A stretch of 64,000 bases of DNA from Bacillota bacterium. GTDB lineage: Bacteria; Bacillota; Sulfobacillia; JABLXB01. The notes under the pieces were generated by a model. The model did no database searches, was not told where the DNA came from, and saw only the letters and a program-made list of their open reading frames with translations. Position numbers and translations under genes: made by a program. Below are positions 18,084-26,855 of the stretch, one piece after another. Every line of letters begins with the position of its first letter. The first letter of the stretch is position 1. The stretch is taken from the NCBI GenBank assembly GCA_013178305.1, contig JABLXB010000001.1:812253-876252 (forward strand), in the 5' to 3' direction.

Positions 18084-19604
18084 TCACCCCCCACCTGCGA
18101 TAGTCACGCCCAGGTCACTGAGGACGGAGGTCACGAATCCATCGTCTCTCCGGGTCTCCTCGGCGAGGAACCGCACATCTTCCACAGTCACCTCGGACAC
18201 CCCCGAGTTCCGGACCGCATTCCTTATGAGCGATGCGCGGATGCGGTCCAGTTCCAGGTCGCGGACGGACATCTGGGCGGGGTGTTCGGGTATTATTATG
18301 GAGCGGCCGGGCACGCTGCCGGCCGGATTCCCTCGCCTGACCTCCACCCCGTTCCGCCGGGCGAAAGTGAGTTGCGCGGTGGGGTGTTTCCCCGCGCCCG
18401 TGTATTCTGTCTCCTGCACGACGATGATCTGGTCCCCGTCCATCTCCCGTGCGATCGCGACCGCGGCTGCCAGCGACGTGTTGCCCGCCGGACCCCGCTC
18501 CAGCCCCTCGAGCGACGCGAGCATCTCGGTGGCGTAGAACGCCTCGCCCTGAGTCACCGTTACATACCTGTCCATGTACCTCAGTGGCCTCGCCGCGTTG
18601 CGCGGGACGTCCGACCTGTCAGGCCAGGTGGCGAACGGGATGCCGAAGCCAGTGTGGCCGGTTGTAAAGGACTTCCTGTTGAAGTCCGAGTCCGACGCCA
18701 TGTGCAGGCCCGCCAGGTCGACGCTTACCCCGATGACCGTGGGACGCGCGCTCCGGCTGGGACGCGCGCTCCCGGCGATCGTCTTCAGTATTCCCCTCGC
18801 CGTCCCGGTCACGTTGCCGCCGCCGGCGTGGGTGATGCAGACCGCGTCCGGGTTTCGCCCGTACTCCCGCCTGACCTGCTCCACGACCTCGGCACCAAGG
18901 GTCTCAACGCCCGCGATCCCGAACGGTGTGTACAGCGATGCGTTGAAGTAGCCCGTTTCCTCGAGTAGCCTCAGGAAAACGTAGAACAGCTCCGGCCCCA
19001 CGCTCAGTTGCACGACCTCCGCGCCGTAGGCCTCGCACGCGCGGGCCTTCTCCATTATCTCGGGCTGGCCGATCCCCCGGCTGTCGTACGCCTCCTGCAC
19101 AACGATGCACTTGAGGCCGCGGACGGCCGCCTGCGAGGCGACGGCGGCTCCGTAGTTGCCGCTTGTGGCTGCTATCACACCCTTGAACCCAAGCCTCTTC
19201 GCATGGTAGACTGAAACGCTGGCGCGCCTGACCTTGAAACTTCCGGAGGGGTTGCACGCCTCGTCCTTTACCAGGATGGTAGCACCTTTGCCGGGGGGCG
19301 AGATGCTCCTGACGAGCCTGGTTATGTTCCTGAGTTCGATCAGCGGTGTGTTGCCCACGCCGGTCTCGGCCTGGATACCCCTCACCTCGTCCAGCGTGTA
19401 CCCTGCCTCGCGCATCATCCCCTCGTAATCGAACGAGAGGCGCCCTGTCGAGAACCGGTCGTAGTCGATCCCGACCGAACGAAGGATGATCTCGGGCCGC
19501 CGCGCCATCACCGCCTGGTAGCTGTACATCCCCTGGCGCTGCGCGTCGACCGGCTCTTGCCACGCGGGATTGAACGGAGAAGCGCCAGAGGCGGCGGCGC
19601 TCAT
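18084..19604 (-). CDS. ortB: 2-amino-4-oxopentanoate thiolase, beta (PLP) subunit
   Basis: With OrtA, cleaves 2-amino-4-oxopentanoate with CoA to give alanine and acetyl-CoA, the final step of oxidative ornithine fermentation. A fold-type II PLP enzyme related to threonine synthase. The PLP lysine is K124 in NPSGSFKVRRAS, followed by the ATSGNYGAAVA phosphate loop and THAGGGNVTGTARG. At 506 residues it is slightly long. The ATG overlaps the ortA stop by four bases. It lies immediately upstream of oraS. Confidence 0.93.
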   Translation of the reverse strand: MSAAASGASPFNPAWQEPVDAQRQGMYSYQAVMARRPEIILRSVGIDYDRFSTGRLSFDYEGMMREAGYTLDEVRGIQAETGVGNTPLIELRNITRLVRSISPPGKGATILVKDEACNPSGSFKVRRASVSVYHAKRLGFKGVIAATSGNYGAAVASQAAVRGLKCIVVQEAYDSRGIGQPEIMEKARACEAYGAEVVQLSVGPELFYVFLRLLEETGYFNASLYTPFGIAGVETLGAEVVEQVRREYGRNPDAVCITHAGGGNVTGTARGILKTIAGSARPSRSARPTVIGVSVDLAGLHMASDSDFNRKSFTTGHTGFGIPFATWPDRSDVPRNAARPLRYMDRYVTVTQGEAFYATEMLASLEGLERGPAGNTSLAAAVAIAREMDGDQIIVVQETEYTGAGKHPTAQLTFARRNGVEVRRGNPAGSVPGRSIIIPEHPAQMSVRDLELDRIRASLIRNAVRNSGVSEVTVEDVRFLAEETRRDDGFVTSVLSDLGVTIAGGG

Positions 19605-19909
19605 TTCTGTGCCTCCGCCTCGCGCTCCAGGAGGGCCCGAAACTCCTCCCCCGCGACCAGGAGTTCGAGCACCGGCTGCCCGAAATCATGGGGGTAAGCG
19701 GGATTTATCGCGACGAGTGTCCCTTCCACCAGGCGGCCGGTCATGGTCCTCACGGTCGCGTGGTCTCCAAGCATGGCGTCGTGCTCCAGGAACCCTTTGA
19801 CCCGCATCTCGAGCGGCACACCTTGCGTGTCCTCCGGGACCTGCGGCGCCCTTTCGCCCGGCTTCAGCAGGACGTCATACACCTGTACCCAGTCCCCTGC
19901 CCTGCCCAT
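19601..19909 (-). CDS. ortA: 2-amino-4-oxopentanoate thiolase, alpha subunit
   Basis: A 102-residue small subunit of the OrtAB thiolase. The conserved blocks are GDWVQVYDVLLKPGERAPQV, VPLEMRVKGF, TGRLVEGTL and NPAYPHDFG. The ATG shares a base with the ord stop (TGATG), and the 3' end overlaps ortB by four bases, so translation of the three genes is probably coupled. Confidence 0.93.
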   Translation of the reverse strand: MGRAGDWVQVYDVLLKPGERAPQVPEDTQGVPLEMRVKGFLEHDAMLGDHATVRTMTGRLVEGTLVAINPAYPHDFGQPVLELLVAGEEFRALLEREAEAQK

Positions 19910-21084
19910 CAGTCGACCACCCCGGTTATGCCCTCGGCGCCAACGGATCTGGTGGTGTCCTGCGGCCGCGCCGCTACCCCGCCGGCCGCCGCCCCGCCGG
20001 CCCCTGCCCCGGCCACGATTTCGTCACCGGGGTAGCGGTAGGCCGGCATCACCCCGAGGACTTCGCGGATGTCGGACATCCATGCCCTCGGGAGCGGGAG
20101 GTCGTTCATGGTGACGATCCCCGCCGGGGCGTTCAGCACGTGGGGGATCATGTTCACCGCCACTGCGATAGTGCCGGTCCCGCCCGGGATTTCGGGCTTG
20201 ATGCTGAGATTGATCCCCGGTTCGCCCTCAATGCTTATGTAGTCGCCGGTCTCGATGCCTTCGACCTCGGGGTGTATCTGCTGCGGGTGTTCGAGGGTAA
20301 TTACCTCCTTGCCGTCCACGAAACCCTTCCCAATGTGCTTGCAGCCCGCCACCATGCCCGGAGCGACTTGCACGTGCGGTGTAGCCCTCCGGACGGTAGA
20401 GATGATGGGCTCGCGCGTTTCCTCCACCCTGTCGAGTCTCCAGCCCAGGGCGCGTGCTATCAGCGCCATGGACTCGGGGAACCCTATGTGCCCCACAATA
20501 GTCCCGCGCTTGACCCCTTCCTGGAACTCCTCGGGGCTGGTCCCCACCCCCTGCGTCCGCATGACCGTCGGCCCGAAAGGTGAAAGGTCGTTTATCCGGG
20601 AGGCGTGAATGCGGTCAACCCTGGTACAGGCGCCGGTGAGTGTCACAATCAGCGCGTCGAGAACGAATCCGGGGTTCACGCCCGTCCCGAGTATACTAAC
20701 TCCGTGTTCCTTAGCCGTTGCGTCGAGCGAGGCGGCCAGGTGAGGGCTACCCATCCAAGGGTACGCCATCTCCTCCGCGATGGAGATCACGTCGAGGGAC
20801 GCCCTTGCGCACTCCTCGAGTTGCTGGTAGACCTCCTTCACGAACGAGCCGGTGGAGTGGATTACGATGTCCGCGCCGGCCTTGCCGATGACCGTTCCGG
20901 GGTCCGTAGTGACTGTTACGCCGGTACGTTCGTCGAGGTCCAGGGCCTCGCCGAGGTCCATACCCGCCTTGAGCGGATTCGCCCTGATCGCCCCGACGAT
21001 CTCGACGCCGGGCCGCCGCATGAGGACCCTGCCGACACCCGACCCCATCGCGCCGAGTCCCCACAGGATAACCCTGATGGACAC
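19909..21084 (-). CDS. ord: 2,4-diaminopentanoate dehydrogenase
   Basis: Oxidatively deaminates 2,4-diaminopentanoate to 2-amino-4-oxopentanoate with NAD(P)+. A DapB-like dinucleotide-binding start (VILWGLGAMGSGVGRVL) is followed by IHSTGSFVKEVYQQL, NPGFVLDALIVTLTG and RINDLSPFGPTVM, all typical of Ord. At 391 residues it carries an extra Ala/Gly-rich tail of roughly 40 residues. GTG start with GGGGGGCGG upstream. It is the first gene of the ord-ortAB-oraSE-mutL operon. Its usual neighbour orr is separated from it here by a 3.7-kb island. Confidence 0.94.
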   Translation of the reverse strand: MSIRVILWGLGAMGSGVGRVLMRRPGVEIVGAIRANPLKAGMDLGEALDLDERTGVTVTTDPGTVIGKAGADIVIHSTGSFVKEVYQQLEECARASLDVISIAEEMAYPWMGSPHLAASLDATAKEHGVSILGTGVNPGFVLDALIVTLTGACTRVDRIHASRINDLSPFGPTVMRTQGVGTSPEEFQEGVKRGTIVGHIGFPESMALIARALGWRLDRVEETREPIISTVRRATPHVQVAPGMVAGCKHIGKGFVDGKEVITLEHPQQIHPEVEGIETGDYISIEGEPGINLSIKPEIPGGTGTIAVAVNMIPHVLNAPAGIVTMNDLPLPRAWMSDIREVLGVMPAYRYPGDEIVAGAGAGGAAAGGVAARPQDTTRSVGAEGITGVVD

Positions 21085-21158
21085 AGTACCGCCCCCCGAA
21101 TCATCTTTCCCCGATCAGTGGTTTCCAACGAAGGGGCGGTCTAAACGCAATGTGAGTC

Positions 21159-21177
21159 ATGCAGCCTTGCGGCCCGT
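21159..21177 (-). promoter_or_regulatory. Candidate sigma-54 promoter of the ord operon
   Basis: The minus strand shows GGGCCGCAAGGCTGCA, which has GG-N10-GC spacing, about 75 bases before ord. Both boxes deviate from TGGCACG/TTGCA. A nearby GGCACG lacks a -12 GC at the right distance. Weak compared with the other three promoters. Confidence 0.33.
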
Positions 21178-21208
21178 GTGAAGAGCGGTGGCTATTGCGT
21201 GCCGGCCT

Positions 21209-21701
21209 TCACCTTATGTGATAGGGTCCCCGAAGGTCTATGTCGTCGACGAAAACCTCGGCGTAAAGGCGAATCTGCTCGATTAGATCCGTTACCGCCT
21301 CATGCCCATCTCGGCCATTCGCAGCCAAGCCCAGCGGGTCATACCGCACTGTTACAGACCCATCGTCTTCGGGCAATAGTACGTACGTCTTTCCACGAGG
21401 TCTGGCCGCATCCAGTATCGCGCAGTATCGCGCGCCCTCGGGCTACACATTCAATGACTTTCGCAAGGGGATAAGTCGCCTGGGGTCCGTTCCAGTCCGC
21501 CACAAGGGGCGCCATGAAGTTTGGCGCCATGTGGATGAACAAGGCCGTGTTCAAACCGTATGCATAAGCCGAAAGCATAACGACGAGATCCCTCGCAGCC
21601 TCCTCCATGAAATGCTGCGCCGAGCCAGCCTGACCAAGGATGAGTTCGCCCGGGCGCTGGAATAAATAACAATCAAGCGATGCAGTGCGAGCACGACCCA
21701 A
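21209..21701 (-). pseudogene. Frameshifted gene of unknown function (10-bp tandem duplication)
   Basis: The minus strand is open from 21701 (TTG) and reads LILGQAGSAQHFMEEAARDL, then YPLAKVIECVARGRAIL. A 10-bp tandem duplication then shifts the frame and the open frame stops soon after. Removing one copy restores a single reading frame, ...RAILDAARPRGKTYVLLPED, then SVTVRYDPLGLAANGRDGHE and LIEQIRLYAEVFVDDIDLRG, ending at TGA 21209. The intact protein would be about 160 residues. I do not recognise the family. Loss of function by slippage is inferred, though slippage could also restore it. Confidence 0.6.
21414..21433. repeat. Perfect 10-bp tandem duplication
   Basis: AGTATCGCGC occurs twice in direct succession on the plus strand. 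The extra copy is exactly what puts the surrounding minus-strand gene out of frame. Confidence 0.9.
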
Positions 21702-21919
21702 CAGCGTGAGTCCTCGTCATCTCAAGAGCCTGGACACCCGGGCTGGTAGTTGACCCTCCAAGACTGGAGTCCCCTGACGCCCTCGCTGGCTGAGCCGCCA
21801 TTTCGAAGCCAGCATGCCCGGGCTATCGATCGGTCAGCGTTTTCTCGCTCCAGCGTAGTTTGATACCCGGGCTGCACGAATCTGACAACAGATTGCAATC
21901 TTCTCCATTTGGTGAATTA

Positions 21920-21928
21920 TGGTATGAT
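21920..21928 (+). promoter_or_regulatory. Extended -10 promoter of the ATPase module
   Basis: TGGTATGAT is an extended -10 element about 40 bases before the 59-residue gene. No good -35 hexamer is seen. The wider gap (21702-21966) is AT-richer than its flanks and holds no other gene I can support. Confidence 0.5.
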
Positions 21929-21966
21929 TAAGTTGTACGATCATATTCCCACGGGGGGCATTTGGC

Positions 21967-22146
21967 ATGGATGGCCAAGATGACATCACGTCGAAGAGGC
22001 AGGGTTTCATAGACAGTCTCATTGGCCAACTTAAGGACCCGATACACAAGCGGCTGGTTGAGGTTTACGCAGGTTCAGAACCAATAACTGGCGTGCAGGC
22101 CGAGCTTGACGAGATTCTCGTCGAGGTGCTGCGCCATGAAGATTGA
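21967..22146 (+). CDS. Small 59-residue protein paired with a Rad50/RecF-like ATPase
   Basis: Starts MDGQDDITSKRQGFIDSLIG and ends LDEILVEVLRHED. It is charged, probably all-helical, with no signal peptide or membrane segment. GGGGGG lies upstream of the ATG. Its end overlaps the ATPase gene start by 11 bases (ATGAAGATTGA), so the two are almost certainly translated together. Small helical partners encoded directly before SMC-like ATPases are a pattern seen in defence and DNA-maintenance modules. I cannot assign a function to this one. Confidence 0.7.
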   Translation: MDGQDDITSKRQGFIDSLIGQLKDPIHKRLVEVYAGSEPITGVQAELDEILVEVLRHED

Positions 22147-24622
22147 GAGCATTACAATTCAGGGATTCCGAGGCTTCAACGAGGCAAGAACGTTCACTTT
22201 TCACAACGCCCTTACGCTCATCCATGGCCCCAACAGCTACGGGAAGACCAGCATATCCGAGGCTTTGGAGTGGCTCCTCTATGGAGTGACGTCTAAAGTT
22301 GAGAAGGCCGAGTCCAAGGATGAGTTTAAGGGCTGCTACCGAAACTGCCATCTAGCGCCCAGCCTCGCCCCGTTTGTTGAGGCAGTTTTCGTCGATGGAT
22401 CTAACAGATATGAGCTGCGGGGAGATCTGGGAGAGAACGACCAGATCACGCGCTCCTTTAACGGCTCGAAGGTCGACAATTGGCCGCTCGGCTTCAGTGC
22501 AACGCCGAAGCCATTCGTTCTCCAACATGCCCTGAAGTACTTACTCTGGGCTAAGCCTGATGAGAGGTTCCAGGCCTTTGCCCGCCTTCTCGGACTGGAG
22601 GACCTCGATCAAGCCCAAAAGGATTTCACGTCTCTGGCTACCAAACCCGAAGCCAGAGTCCCACGCGAGGTTAAGGAGGTCCTCGACAATGCATCTCGCA
22701 TCGAGGCCAGCCTTGCCTTGAGAGTGCCATTCGCTGCCATATCTAAGGCTCTGAAAAAGGGGAAGGCGGGCTTGCCAGAGGTGTATCGCCTGTTACTCGC
22801 GGAGGCGAAGAAACGGGCGCCTCAGGGCACTCCTGACGATCGTTTGGGCCTAGAGCTGAATCGACAGTGCGAAGAAGCCAGGAGCAGGGTGCTGGGAGGT
22901 CGCCTGTCTATAGAGGGATTTTCCGAACAGGATATCAAAGCCAATGCGGACGATGAACAATACTTTCTCAGCCTGCTTTCGGAGGAGTTCGCATCCAAGT
23001 ACATGGAGTTGGCGGCTCTTGATACTGTGAGTAGCCTCATGGAAATCGCTCAATTCCTTGGCGTGGGCCTACGCCTCACAGAACGGAACCCGGACATCTG
23101 CCCGTTTTGCGGTCAAGACATGGGTTCCAGCCTTCTCGAGCATGTCCGAGAGCAGCATGCGGAGGTCTCTCGGCAAACCGAGCATGTCAGAGGGCTTACA
23201 AAGCAACGTGCAGAACTCGAGTCGCTCTTGACTAATCTGGAAACCCGAATCTCGTCATTCCATACCCGCCACGTCAGGAAGGCTGCAAACCTACCCAGCA
23301 GTGAATCGATGATGGCTCAAATCAAGACCATCCTCGGCACGCAAAACGAGCACCATTTCAAATCGCTCGAGAAGGCTGTCCAGCAGATAGAACCTAGTAA
23401 GCAGAATCTGGGGAAAGCGTACGCCAAAGTCTCCGAGGCGTTCAAGGCTCTCAATCTTCGAATAGGCAGCGGGACCCCGGACTCTTCTCTTCTAAAGGAT
23501 CTGGCGGGGTCACTTAACACTTACATCGTGACTGCCAGGAGCTTCTCGGACTTGGTTGCCAATATTTTGCAGCCGGTTACGGATGTCATTAGGATCCTGC
23601 AAGCCGAGATAGACAAGGCTGCAGGAACTGAGGAAATCGCAGCGCTTGTAGATCTGTTCCAGCACTGGGGCACGATGAAAAAGGCGTGTGCGATTCGTGA
23701 CATCTTGGAGGGCCTCAAGGATCTGAAGAAGTCCGTCGACACATACGTTGCCAGCACCGTGTATTCTCTGGTGTCAACCGATCTGACGACAAAGGTAATG
23801 AAGTGGTATGACCTGATAAGGACGACGGTCGATCCTGACGTGCACTTCAATGGTTTCGACATGGAACGAACCAAGTCAGGTGAGCTGAAAGCGCGCCGAA
23901 TACAGGTCAAGGCAGCCTCTTATGGAAAGGACCTGGTAAGTGCCGTCTCGTCACTTAGCGAATCGAAACTCAATGCTCTGGGCCTCGCTATTAGCATATC
24001 AACCAACCTATCCAAAGACTGCCCCTTCGGCTTCCTCTTTATAGACGACCCCATCCAGTCGTGGGATGATCAACACGAAACGCAGTTCATCGAGGTGATC
24101 CTCAAGCTAGTCGAGGAAGGCAAGCAGGTTATCCTATTATCCCATCAGTCCCCATGGCTTGACAGCGTTCGAACGCGTTGTCGAATGTTGAATGGGCGCT
24201 ATTATCAGATAACGGGATACACTAGACTGGGTCCGCACGTTCAGGGGACTTCGTGGGAGAAGTGGAGTAACCGCCTGGATCTGGTCGACGCTATACTGAA
24301 GGACCCGGGCGCACTCGAGGTGAAGATGCAGCAGGCAGAGGAAGAGATACGGCTGGTCGTGACTGATGTGACTTCCCAGATCTATCTAAGACACAAGGGA
24401 CAATGGAAAGACCCGGGCAAACTTAACTCTAAAGATGTTGCCAGACTACTGACGGAATGCGGAGTCGATTCAGGTCTAGTCCAGCGGATAGTCATGACAT
24501 TCAAGACTACAGACGAAGCCCACCATGTGTCGTCCAAGTATCAGCCCGACAGACAGAGGCTAAGGTGCTATCATTCATGGGCTCACGAACTCGGGAAGCT
24601 GCTGGATGACCGAAAGCCTTGA
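22136..24622 (+). CDS. AAA/ABC-type ATPase with long coiled coil and CxxC hook (Rad50/RecF-like)
   Basis: An 828-residue ATPase of the SMC/RecN/Rad50 class. The N-terminus is MKIESITIQGFRGFNEARTF with Walker A GPNSYGKTS (about 31-39). Middle helices hold a CPFCGQDM hook. The C-terminus has a signature-like LSESKLNALGLAI, Walker B FLFIDDPIQSWDD and an H-loop LLSHQS, followed by about 150 extra residues. Proteins of this kind act on DNA ends, often in phage defence; no nuclease domain is visible here. I take the ATG at 22136, which has GAGGTG upstream and overlaps the 59-residue gene. The module is on the opposite strand to the catabolic genes around it and uses less GC-biased codons, suggesting transfer. 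Confidence 0.85.
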   Translation: MKIESITIQGFRGFNEARTFTFHNALTLIHGPNSYGKTSISEALEWLLYGVTSKVEKAESKDEFKGCYRNCHLAPSLAPFVEAVFVDGSNRYELRGDLGENDQITRSFNGSKVDNWPLGFSATPKPFVLQHALKYLLWAKPDERFQAFARLLGLEDLDQAQKDFTSLATKPEARVPREVKEVLDNASRIEASLALRVPFAAISKALKKGKAGLPEVYRLLLAEAKKRAPQGTPDDRLGLELNRQCEEARSRVLGGRLSIEGFSEQDIKANADDEQYFLSLLSEEFASKYMELAALDTVSSLMEIAQFLGVGLRLTERNPDICPFCGQDMGSSLLEHVREQHAEVSRQTEHVRGLTKQRAELESLLTNLETRISSFHTRHVRKAANLPSSESMMAQIKTILGTQNEHHFKSLEKAVQQIEPSKQNLGKAYAKVSEAFKALNLRIGSGTPDSSLLKDLAGSLNTYIVTARSFSDLVANILQPVTDVIRILQAEIDKAAGTEEIAALVDLFQHWGTMKKACAIRDILEGLKDLKKSVDTYVASTVYSLVSTDLTTKVMKWYDLIRTTVDPDVHFNGFDMERTKSGELKARRIQVKAASYGKDLVSAVSSLSESKLNALGLAISISTNLSKDCPFGFLFIDDPIQSWDDQHETQFIEVILKLVEEGKQVILLSHQSPWLDSVRTRCRMLNGRYYQITGYTRLGPHVQGTSWEKWSNRLDLVDAILKDPGALEVKMQQAEEEIRLVVTDVTSQIYLRHKGQWKDPGKLNSKDVARLLTECGVDSGLVQRIVMTFKTTDEAHHVSSKYQPDRQRLRCYHSWAHELGKLLDDRKP

Positions 24623-24649
24623 CGAAGAGGTGGTGCTGCTAGGAGAGGA

Positions 24650-24687
24650 ATACAGACTCCGGCGCCACAAAGCGCCGGAGTCTGTAT
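24650..24687. terminator. 16-bp perfect hairpin between the ATPase gene and orr
   Basis: Arms of 16 bp (ATACAGACTCCGGCGC and its complement) with a CACAAA loop lie just after the ATPase stop and before the convergent orr stop. There is no U run on either strand. It probably acts as a bidirectional 3' end or marks the island border. A 27-codon frame starting at 24605 runs through it; I do not regard that frame as a gene. Confidence 0.6.
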
Positions 24688-24763
24688 AGGCAGCGACCTT
24701 TCGCTCAGTATCAAGAACGCAACCTGGGGTGGATGCCCGTCCGGGTGAAGGCCTGCCGAACAC

Positions 24764-25840
24764 CTACGGTGAGCGTGAGATTACGGCCTTCTCCACGTAC
24801 TCCGACGTCATCAGCCGGAGCATCGCGGGGTATTGTACCCAGAACTCCACGAAGCCCCCGGGCCGCACCGGTGCGGCCGCGTCGGTCACGTCCAGAATGA
24901 GATGGTCGCTCGATGCGCCGATTATCGAGACGCCGGGGTCGCACGGCTTCAGGCCGCCGATCTCGACGTCCTGCTTACCGACTGCGGCGATGGCCCGCAC
25001 CCGTACCCCTCTGTCGACGAACGCGGGCTTGAGGCCGAACGCGTCAACCCCGGTTGGCCCCTCGGGCCTGGAGGGCTTGTGCTGCACCTCGATGACCTCG
25101 GCAACCAGCCTGAACGTGTCGCTCCGGGTCCCCGGGACGACGCGCTGATTCGACGTGTCGGTCCCGTTCAGTATGGCCTCGCCTATCCGAAGGTGCGTCA
25201 CGCCCGCAGGCATTTCGCCTGACTCCATGAGGATTGTGGTCGCGGTGTTCCCGCCAGAGACACCAACGGGGAACCCCAACTCCCGGCCAACCCCGGCAGC
25301 CAGATCCACCAGAACCTGCACGTTCTCCCTGGTAGGTAGCACGCCGCTGAGGCAGGCCACGTTGGTGCCGAGCGCCTCGAGCCTGACACCCTTGAACGAC
25401 GCGATCTGCCGGCACACACTCCGCACGCGCTCCGGCATCAAGCCCTCACGACGCTCCCCGACGTCAACCATGAGCGTGACGCGATGCATGCGCCCGATCG
25501 CAGCCGCCCGTTCGCCGATAGCGCGGATCACTTCCGGTTCAGAATTCAGGCTGTGGTCCGCAAGGGATACGAGTTCGTCGAGTTCCGACGGGGATGGCAA
25601 CCGGATCAACATCAGCTCAGTTGTTATCCCCGCCCGCCGCAGCCCGGCCAGGTTGACGAGCCTGGAGTCGGCCAGCATTGAAACCCCGCCGCGGAGCATG
25701 GCTCCCGCGACGGCGGGGTGGCCGCACGCACCCTTGGTGACGCCGATGACAGCGATCCCCCACCGTGCGCACTCGTTCACGACCCTGCGTGCGTTCTCCT
25801 CGATGCGTCCAGGGTATATCTCTATCCTCGGGTATCCCAC
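24764..25840 (-). CDS. orr: Ornithine racemase
   Basis: Interconverts L- and D-ornithine, supplying D-ornithine to OraSE. A fold-type III PLP enzyme of the alanine-racemase-like group: the PLP lysine is K36 in VIGVTKGACGHP, followed by LADSRLVNLAGLR, MVDVGERREGLMP and GVSGGNTATT. Length 358 residues. GTG start with GGGAGGTG upstream. It is the last gene of the corrinoid-mttB-kamA2-EamA-orr operon rather than the first gene of the ord operon, which lies beyond the 21-24.7 kb island on the same strand. Other racemase substrates cannot be ruled out. Confidence 0.88.
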   Translation of the reverse strand: MGYPRIEIYPGRIEENARRVVNECARWGIAVIGVTKGACGHPAVAGAMLRGGVSMLADSRLVNLAGLRRAGITTELMLIRLPSPSELDELVSLADHSLNSEPEVIRAIGERAAAIGRMHRVTLMVDVGERREGLMPERVRSVCRQIASFKGVRLEALGTNVACLSGVLPTRENVQVLVDLAAGVGRELGFPVGVSGGNTATTILMESGEMPAGVTHLRIGEAILNGTDTSNQRVVPGTRSDTFRLVAEVIEVQHKPSRPEGPTGVDAFGLKPAFVDRGVRVRAIAAVGKQDVEIGGLKPCDPGVSIIGASSDHLILDVTDAAAPVRPGGFVEFWVQYPAMLRLMTSEYVEKAVISRSP

Positions 25841-25895
25841 GCCTGCACCTCCCGCACCCGCGCGGCGGCCCGGCGGGCGGCGCTAACGCCTGTCA

Positions 25896-26843
25896 TCAGT
25901 CGTCGGCGCCCGTCTTCGCGCCGCTCTTTGCGCTCGTTTCCACCGCAGCGGCGGCCCCGAAACCTTCCACCTGGGACATGATCATACCCAGGAAGATGAG
26001 TGCGTCACCGACGAACCCCTTCAGTCCGATGGCCTCGTGGAGGATGAAGTAGCTCGCGATGGCTGCGAATACCGGCTCGGTGGCGAGGAGCAGCGCCGCG
26101 CGAGTCGGCTCAGTGACCTGCTGCGCCCAGTTCTGGACCAGCATCGCTCCTATCACGTTGCACACCGTAAGATAGACCATACATGCGAGCGGGGCCGCCG
26201 GAAGTACGCCCGGCAGCGGCTCAAGGAACAAACCCACCACGACTGTCAGGATGCCGGCGAAACCTATCTGCAGTGTCGCGATCGTCACCGGATCCTCGGA
26301 GGGCGCGAACTTACCGACCGCTATGATGTGCATCGCAAACCCAACAGCGCACAGCGTCCCCAGCACCTCACCCAGACCGAATCTGAGGCCCCCGGGCTCA
26401 AGGCAGAGCACCCCGAGGCCCACCAGCGAAGTGACGGCCCCCGCCGTTGAGAGCCAGCCGGGCTTCTTCCGCAGCAACACCGCCTGGAACATCGGAACGA
26501 AGACCACGTAGAGGCCGGTCAGGAATGCGACCATGTTGACCGAGGTGAGCTGCATAGCGATGGTCTGGGGCATGTACGCGATGCCGAGGAAGAAGCCGAT
26601 GATGGCGCCCGCCTTGATCGTGGACCACTTCGCCCTGAGTATCCTCGAAGGGAACAGCGCGGTCAGCAGCACGAAACTGGCCACGAAGCGCAGCCAGAGG
26701 AAGGTCAGGGGGCCGAGCCAGCCGAGGACGTATTTCACGGCCACGAAGCTCGCGCCCCACGAGACAGCCACCATTAACAGCAGGAACTCACCGAGCACTC
26801 GTCGTTTACCGTAACCCGGACTCAAATCGGAACCCGGACCCAC
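25896..26843 (-). CDS. EamA/DMT-family transporter
   Basis: A 315-residue membrane protein with about ten predicted helices in two EamA repeats (VLGEFLLLMVAVSWGASFVA at the start, LLATEPVFAAIASYFILHEA in the second half). The family mostly exports or imports small metabolites such as amino acids. The GTG at 26843 has GAGGAG upstream. It sits between kamA2 (12 bases away) and orr, so the cargo is probably a basic amino acid or a derivative from this pathway. Direction of transport is unknown. Confidence 0.88.
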   Translation of the reverse strand: MGPGSDLSPGYGKRRVLGEFLLLMVAVSWGASFVAVKYVLGWLGPLTFLWLRFVASFVLLTALFPSRILRAKWSTIKAGAIIGFFLGIAYMPQTIAMQLTSVNMVAFLTGLYVVFVPMFQAVLLRKKPGWLSTAGAVTSLVGLGVLCLEPGGLRFGLGEVLGTLCAVGFAMHIIAVGKFAPSEDPVTIATLQIGFAGILTVVVGLFLEPLPGVLPAAPLACMVYLTVCNVIGAMLVQNWAQQVTEPTRAALLLATEPVFAAIASYFILHEAIGLKGFVGDALIFLGMIMSQVEGFGAAAAVETSAKSGAKTGADD

Positions 26844-26855
26844 CCAATCAGCTCC

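Noticed and set aside
21185-21205. GGCACG element near ord as a sigma-54 promoter
   Set aside because: The -12 position carries CC instead of GC; the site at 21159-21177 fits the spacing better.
21736-21875. Three scattered CCCGGGCT octamers before the ATPase module
   Set aside because: Unevenly spaced, short and GC-rich; no evidence for a CRISPR, att site or operator.
24605-24688. 27-codon frame overlapping the ATPase gene end
   Set aside because: Its second half is simply the large hairpin at 24650-24687; no independent support.
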